The notes under the pieces: model-generated | Databases searched by the model: none | What the model saw: only the letters and a program-made list of their open reading frames with translations | What the model was told of the DNA's origin: nothing | Translations under genes and position numbers: made by a program | Shown here: piece by piece, positions 59,058-64,000 of the stretch | Position numbering within the stretch: position 1 is the first letter of the stretch | Layout: every line of letters starts with the position of its first letter | Assembly: GCA_951394045.1 (NCBI GenBank) | Contig: OX595999.1 | Coordinates: forward strand, 186,001-250,000 | Direction: 5' to 3' | Length of the DNA stretch: 64,000 nucleotides | From: Nitzschia sp. DOCU1 | Taxonomy: Eukaryota > Bacillariophyta > Bacillariophyceae > Bacillariales > Bacillariaceae

Positions 59058-60632
59058 TCACTCACCCGTCACACTACTCGTGGCAGTCTCAGTGGAAAGA
59101 TCCGAGCAGCCACGTTTGCTCAGTTTAGAAAGCGGCTTGAGGCCCCGAAACAAGCCTCGAAAGGTAGAACCGGATTTTGACGGCAACGGCGAAACACTGC
59201 AATCGCCTTCGTCATCGATTGGCACCGGACGTTGTGTCTGCAAGTGCGACGATGAAACCGGAGCCTTGTGTTGTGCTGTTACTGGTTCGGGACTGGAGGT
59301 CTCACAAGCACCATGATTATCTCTGTTGTTGTTGACAATTTGGTTCAACAAAAAGTAAATACGATCAAAGCAGGGCCGTGCTCGAGGAGCAGGATCCCAG
59401 CACTTGGCAATCAATCGTCGTGTGGCGCGACACGGAATGCCCGACAAGGATGGACGCCATCCTCCCACTACTACATGTTCATAAAAGGCCTCCTTGCGAA
59501 CTAGCTTGCCCCTTTGAAAGTACTGATCAAATGGCTTGAGCAACGTGACAAGTTCATATAAGATCACGCCAAAGGAATAGACATCGGACTCTAATCCAAT
59601 CCGGTGCCCCATGATGGCTTCAGGGGAAATGAATCGAAATGTACCGGCTAACTCGGCAGTATCCGTCTCATGGACCACTCTAGCCATGCCGAAATCAAAG
59701 AGTTTGACCACTCCATTCGCATCGAATCCAATATTGGGAGGCTTGAGATCCCTCAGGGCGATTTGATGTTCGTTGCTATGCAGATGACTCATGGCATGGG
59801 CCACTCCAATTGCTACACTTTGTAGACGTTCATAGACACTTGCCGACGAAAGCAAGTGCACTCCACCGTCGGAAGTAGAATTGACCTTGGATACGGCAGA
59901 ACTAGTCATCGAATGTCGTCTTCTCAAACGAGACAAACGTCCTGTATTGTGCTTGAGCTCGTTCCGCCAGCCATTCAAACGATCGCTGAGAGTTTCGGGC
60001 AGGGATTCCATGACAAAAAAGAACCCTTCGGGATGTTGCTTGTACGCAGTAGACACAGAAGATTCGCATACACCAATCATCTTCACGATATTGGGATGTG
60101 GTGCTAGCTTGGCGAGTATGCAAGTTTCATTGCAGATGTCATACACGGCGAGAACCCAGTCTTCTTCATCTCTTCCTCGCTTGTGCCTTCGTAACTGCTT
60201 CAAGGCATACGTAGTTTCTCCTCCGTTGGGGATTTTCACAGAGTACACACTGCAGAATCCTCCTTCTCCCAAGAGTCCTTGAATCTCTACATTGTCACGA
60301 GACAATGGCGTTAGAGCTTGCACCTCCTGGCACGTGGAGATCTGATCATCGCAAACCTCGGCGATTTCCTGAAGGGCCCAACGCGATATCCGCGGATATC
60401 GTTTCACGGTGGGGTTCGGGGGACATGGACTGGATTTATTCATTCTGGAACTACTGGTTGTAGTTTGCTGAGAGCCAGAGAGCCCCGCCATGGTGAAAAC
60501 GTTGGTCCACACCCTCAACACCAACAAGGTTTTTGGGATGTATGTGTGTTTGTCTTCGGCCCTTTTGGCCGTAGTCATCCTGTTTTTGTCGTGTTTCTTT
60601 CTGCGGGCGAATAGGGCGTTTTCGCTTCCCAT
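59058..60632 (-). CDS. Protein kinase, Ser/Thr TKL-like
   Basis: Protein of 524 residues from ATG 60632; an alternative ATG at 60491 (context CACCATGGCG) would give 477 residues and is the better start by context. The kinase domain spans about residues 115-410: glycine loop LLGEGGFCSVY, Lys in YALKQL, catalytic loop LRDLKPPNIGF (the usual HRD reads LRD, Asp and Asn kept), DFGMAR, activation segment ending GTFRFISPEAI, and SDVYSFGVILYELVT. All catalytic residues are present, so it should be active. The L-R-D change weakens the phospho-activation link. Between alphaC and the catalytic loop is an insertion with basic RRRHS. The C-terminal 110 residues are low complexity. No membrane segment. Confidence 0.85.
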   Translation of the reverse strand: MGSENALFARRKKHDKNRMTTAKRAEDKHTYIPKTLLVLRVWTNVFTMAGLSGSQQTTTSSSRMNKSSPCPPNPTVKRYPRISRWALQEIAEVCDDQISTCQEVQALTPLSRDNVEIQGLLGEGGFCSVYSVKIPNGGETTYALKQLRRHKRGRDEEDWVLAVYDICNETCILAKLAPHPNIVKMIGVCESSVSTAYKQHPEGFFFVMESLPETLSDRLNGWRNELKHNTGRLSRLRRRHSMTSSAVSKVNSTSDGGVHLLSSASVYERLQSVAIGVAHAMSHLHSNEHQIALRDLKPPNIGFDANGVVKLFDFGMARVVHETDTAELAGTFRFISPEAIMGHRIGLESDVYSFGVILYELVTLLKPFDQYFQRGKLVRKEAFYEHVVVGGWRPSLSGIPCRATRRLIAKCWDPAPRARPCFDRIYFLLNQIVNNNRDNHGACETSSPEPVTAQHKAPVSSSHLQTQRPVPIDDEGDCSVSPLPSKSGSTFRGLFRGLKPLSKLSKRGCSDLSTETATSSVTGE

Positions 60633-61452
60633 GAAATTATCGGAATAAAAGATCGCGACCACGAGAGCTTATCTAATTCAAAGAATGCGACATGCCACTG
60701 ATAATCGTGGTATCTATCTGCTATTGAATCTTCATTAAGTTCAGTGAGAAGACCATTGACGTGGCGCCTAATGGAGGCTGTTTGGCAGGATATAAAAGGG
60801 AAATGGAAAGGGCCGAAAACTCGGAGGGCATGTATTTAGGCGGTGGATCGCCATAATTTTAACGATTTACAAAATATCATTGCATTCTCAAAATACGATG
60901 GATCGTGCCGTCGAAGGAGTGCTTCTCTCCGACGACCGCGAAGAGAGAACCTTTGCGATATATCGTCTGGCCAGTTACCCGGTAAATAGCGATTTGGAAG
61001 CCTTTGTTGTTACAACCTGATCTGTTTTTGACACAGGCAAGACATGAACAAAAGGGTAAAAGCAAAACACTTTCAAGTCCCTGTTCTCAGACCAGCTTCA
61101 CATATCTGACGTGGTTGAAGAACAGGACATTCTTTGGTCGCGACTAGCCATCATGAGAAGAGTTGTCAGCTACTCGCAACCATACCCTACATGAGTAAAG
61201 CGTTTGCTTCTATCGAATAATCTCGCTATTTCAATCGTGCTGTTTCCGTAATTAGGTGCCCCAAGCCGTTGCATAACGTTATTAACGCTCTGTAGTTAGC
61301 TTCCACATTCTCATTTGCATGTCCCGAAATTCTAAAACATGTTGGTGGGAAGAGCGATGGAGGGAGGAATGTCAAGAAATGTGAGCTGTTATGCTAACCC
61401 CATGGACATGGGGTCCCCATTGAAAAAGTTTTGACTTGTACCGTTCATTGCC
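60633..61452. promoter_or_regulatory. Divergent upstream region of kinase and coiled-coil genes
   Basis: 820 bases without a gene. TATAAAAG at 60790-60797 lies on the plus strand, 660 bases before the next start, so its meaning is unclear. Nothing else is supported. Confidence 0.45.
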
Positions 61453-62346
61453 ATGTCCGACTTGGCGCCCTTTGTGGCTGCTTGCTTACGAGATAAGGTC
61501 GTGACCGATCTGCAGGAAGAAGTTCAACAGCTGCGAGAACAATTGCAACAAGAACAATTGCAATCCCAAACGGTGGCCATTACGGGTCCTTGCGGTTCTC
61601 CTGTTTATGCTCAAGCCTTGTTTGGAGACGGAAAATATGATTACAGTCCGGAGCTTTGGAAAGTGGATCTCCTGAAGAAGAAAAAGTCTGCAAGAACAAC
61701 AACACCATCGAAATTCCGCGGTCCTTGCTTTGTGGAAAATCTGTCCGACATGGAAGTACGGATCGGGGGGATTTGCAAAGCCAAATTATCCAATGGAATT
61801 GTGGAAGGCTTTGTCAATGACTTGGAAAACAATTATGATGACGCGCATAAACGAGGAACCTTATCGATTTGGTTTGGAGGATCCTCAGGGATATGGTTAA
61901 ATGTTCAAATCCAACCAATTCTGCGGCATCAGTATGCTGCCTTGAGAGATTTTGATTTGGGAGGAGAGTCGCTGGTAGGGACACTCCTGCAATTTATCTC
62001 TCCGTATGCCGACGTTACCTTTACCGAAGTGTCCTTTTTGATAAGTTACGTGAACGACGCCATGGATCGATGGGGACTCCTAGGAGAACAAAGAAGAGGG
62101 GAACAGCAAGCCGAGGACGAAGAAGCGACAAGTCATAGCGATGATGATGGAGACGAAAGATCGACAAGACCAATCGAAAACTCATCCAACAATACTCATT
62201 GGATCTTTGACGAGGACAGCCACTCCAACGAGGCATCTGTAGAAGTGATGTTGTTCGTGGATGACACCAGCAGCAGTTCTACAGGAAGTACGACTCCCCC
62301 AGACAGGGCGGGCGGTCGTCGGCACAGTCGGCGGGTGTTAATTTGA
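61453..62346 (+). CDS. Protein with N-terminal coiled coil and unknown conserved domain
   Basis: Protein of 297 residues; ATG 61453 in TGCCATGTC context. Residues 1-45 contain a charged helix (LRDKVVTDLQEEVQQLREQLQQEQ) that should dimerise. It is followed by a globular part about 50-200 with VAITGPCGSPVYAQALF, GPCFVENLSDMEVRIGGICKAKL and TLSIWFGGSSGIWLNVQI, then an acidic Glu/Asp/Ser tail with a basic C-terminus (GGRRHSRRVLI). I do not recognise the domain by name; similar starts (MSDL-PFVAAxLRDKVV) are typical of a diatom hypothetical family. Probably cytosolic or nuclear. One exon, no signs of transfer. Confidence 0.7.
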   Translation: MSDLAPFVAACLRDKVVTDLQEEVQQLREQLQQEQLQSQTVAITGPCGSPVYAQALFGDGKYDYSPELWKVDLLKKKKSARTTTPSKFRGPCFVENLSDMEVRIGGICKAKLSNGIVEGFVNDLENNYDDAHKRGTLSIWFGGSSGIWLNVQIQPILRHQYAALRDFDLGGESLVGTLLQFISPYADVTFTEVSFLISYVNDAMDRWGLLGEQRRGEQQAEDEEATSHSDDDGDERSTRPIENSSNNTHWIFDEDSHSNEASVEVMLFVDDTSSSSTGSTTPPDRAGGRRHSRRVLI

Positions 62347-63744
62347 TGATTGCCTTGCGAGAAGGAGGATAAGTACCTGCTGGGGTGTAACAGGATCGGG
62401 TGTGCAGGTGCAGGTGCTTCTTCGAGAGGGGGGCTGCTGCTCGACTGAAAAGGTTCTTAGTATTGTTCTATGCTTACTTCTTCTTCTCTGAAAAAGATGC
62501 TGGTCTCGAGGTCATCGGTTCCCGTGGTACGTGCCGAGAATTCTCGAAAATGGACGAATGCCTGTGCGGCAGTGGATGGATTGGCAGCATTACCACCATC
62601 TTCATTTTCTCCAAGCAAAGGCAATATCATTCTCGTGTGTACTACCCGCGAGGATGAAAGTAAAAATGAGGTGCTCGGCACCAGCAGTCTTACCTCCGCG
62701 AAACTATCGGCTAATGCTGGTACACTAAAACTAGGCAGCAGCAATTCTTGGAGTATTGTTTCTTCAGCTGGTCCCTGTCACTCCTGCTGTAGTAGTAACG
62801 ACGAGTAACATTTGATGCTACTACACAGCAAGAAACAGCATGGCAAGGTGGTGTCCTCGTCCTGCCTCCGCAGCAGCAGCACGCTCAAGAACTAGTTCTT
62901 GTAGGAGGACGAGGATCGACTAGCGCTGATGATCTCTGATGGGTGAAAAGTCGGCTGAGTCGTGAGACTCAGCTGGCTGTCCATGTACCGTTTTTCGTTC
63001 CGGCGATTCGGCGAGATGGCTCTCTTTCCTTTCCAATCGTCCAGTAGAGAGGCGGGACATGGAAGTTCCCCAAAATCATTTAGGCTTGAAAATTGTTGAT
63101 TCTTGGCAACCGATACCCACAAAGACGTGAGACGCTATGAACACGATTCCCATTGAATGTTAAATGACTGTTGAAGCGAGTGTCTCTATCCATTCACTGG
63201 ACACATAAGCAATGCGGCACAGCAATTGGCTCTAATTAGACGATAGTAAAATCTTCTATTTACATCGGCGCGTGTTTCTGGTCGTATGTATTCGTCAACG
63301 AGACGACAACGGGCTACCGGTAGTAAATACGTCGCCTTCGACTTTACTACTAGCAGCTGCTAGAAGAAAGACGCGAGCGAGGCAATTCCGTTGGCCTAAG
63401 TAGTCGGCGTCTCATCGGTTGTAGTAAAATTCTTCAGTGGTGGACAAATGCTAACCAATTTCATTTGCGTGCTACTTACCACCATCAACTCTATGCAGGA
63501 TGAAGCTGGTGCACCAGCAGTGAACCACCAACCGTTCATGAGAAGAAACATAGTTTTACTTTCGCTATTGCAGTCAGTATTTCACGAGCATGTTATGAGA
63601 CCTCCAGCAGCAGGCAGCAACAGCAGCAGCAGCACCACCAGGAGGTCAGACGTAGTACTATTGGAGTGTTGTTCGACGTCTACTCAAAGAAACAGTCATC
63701 ACTACTATGGCAAGAAAAGTATTCGGGCGAAAACACGGTCTATC
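62347..63744. other. Intergenic before the right-edge gene
   Basis: 1.4 kb. A plus-strand frame at 62470-62808 (112 codons, ATG present) overlaps an antisense frame; neither shows a family motif, so no gene is called. Near 63605-63640 is a CAG-rich run. The region before 63745 is the leader of the edge gene. Confidence 0.45.
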
Positions 63745-63748
63745 ATGA
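63707..63748 (+). promoter_or_regulatory. Upstream ORF overlapping the next start codon
   Basis: ATG 63707 (A at -3, G at +4, so strong) opens a 13-codon frame ending in TGA at 63746-63748, overlapping the main ATG at 63745 as ATGA. It is in another frame. If transcribed, it would probably reduce translation of the main gene, or allow reinitiation. Confidence 0.4.
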
Positions 63749-64000
63749 GAATCGGTGTGATTTTGGTCGTTTTACTCTTATCCGTCGTTTCTGCCATGGA
63801 GTCCGACGCCGAAGGCAACTATGCTCATCATGATCAACAAACATATCAGGTTTACTACGTGGACAAACAGAAAGAAGAAGTTAATTCCGAATCCAACCAG
63901 CAAGCCCCCCGTGGTGACGGGGGAGGACTTCTCGGCAGCACCAACAACCGGCCCGACGACGGCGATGGTGTCATCATTCCTGAAGAAGAGAGCAACGAAC
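63745..64000 (+). CDS. 5' part of a secreted protein (cut by window edge)
   Basis: ATG 63745 begins RIGVILVVLLLSVVSA, a typical signal peptide with cleavage after Ala, then ESDAEGNYAHHDQQTYQVYYV and a Gln/Asn/Gly/Asp-rich stretch. The frame stays open to base 64000 (85 codons seen). The product is acidic and hydrophilic after the signal, so a secreted or cell-surface protein is likely. No domain can be named from the visible part. Confidence 0.6.
   Translation, partial: MRIGVILVVLLLSVVSAMESDAEGNYAHHDQQTYQVYYVDKQKEEVNSESNQQAPRGDGGGLLGSTNNRPDDGDGVIIPEEESNE

Overview
The window looks like nuclear DNA of a diatom, probably a raphid pennate. No marker gene fixes the species. The evidence is the gene mix and style: two HSF-type transcription factors with short DNA-binding domains followed by a shared Arg/Lys-rich extension; tandem helicase-associated (HA) domains; pre-proteins with a signal peptide ending in an A|F junction (the ASAFAP-type plastid signal of diatoms); SPX-MFS phosphate transporter; CHRD-like and Cys-rich secreted proteins; short GT-AG introns (about 75-180 nt); strong Kozak contexts (CCACCATGG, AAAATGGC); Gln/Ser/Thr/Asn homopolymers from trinucleotide runs. 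There are no operons, Shine-Dalgarno sites, tRNA or rRNA genes, or CRISPR arrays that I can support.

Layout. 0-6 kb: a low-complexity acidic protein open to the left edge, then a 3.3-kb gene-poor stretch holding a 1.09-kb candidate DNA transposon with terminal inverted repeats and TA flanks (3271-4360) and a second inverted repeat. 6-18 kb: HSF gene, tandem-PDZ protein, second HSF gene, small two-exon acidic protein, YqaJ/lambda-exonuclease-like nuclease with a signal peptide, HA-domain protein. 18-31 kb: a 2.5-kb empty stretch, a plastid-targeted Rossmann-fold protein (two exons), an 873-residue Tyr/Gln/Ser-rich, Cys-rich single-pass membrane protein (two exons), a plastid-signal Nudix-like protein with a degenerate Nudix box, SPX-MFS transporter and, divergently, a patatin-like lipase. 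31-52 kb: a block rich in secreted or membrane proteins: an LRR membrane protein with 144-bp higher-order repeats, two paralogous sulfotransferase-like type II membrane proteins with conserved upstream motifs, a frameshifted copy and an intact copy of a Cys-rich secreted protein, a divergent pair of CHRD-like secreted proteins, the 9-1-1 clamp subunit Rad1, and a vWA/Cys-repeat protein whose single reading frame is broken by two TAG codons. 52-64 kb: TauD-like dioxygenase with a hydrophobic N-terminus, a two-exon candidate winged-helix protein, ankyrin/coiled-coil protein, Ser/Thr-type kinase, a coiled-coil protein, and the 5' end of a secreted protein running off the right edge.

Several gene models needed joining by hand: introns with matching phase were found at 1911-2089, 14721-14818, 21010-21121, 24510-24584 and 55118-55268. 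Several 5' ends were trimmed to the first real ATG. Genes here work in separate pathways (phosphate homeostasis, DNA-damage checkpoint, transcription, cell surface), so no operon-like cooperation is claimed; the 31-52 kb block may be a neighbourhood of cell-surface genes built partly by local duplication.
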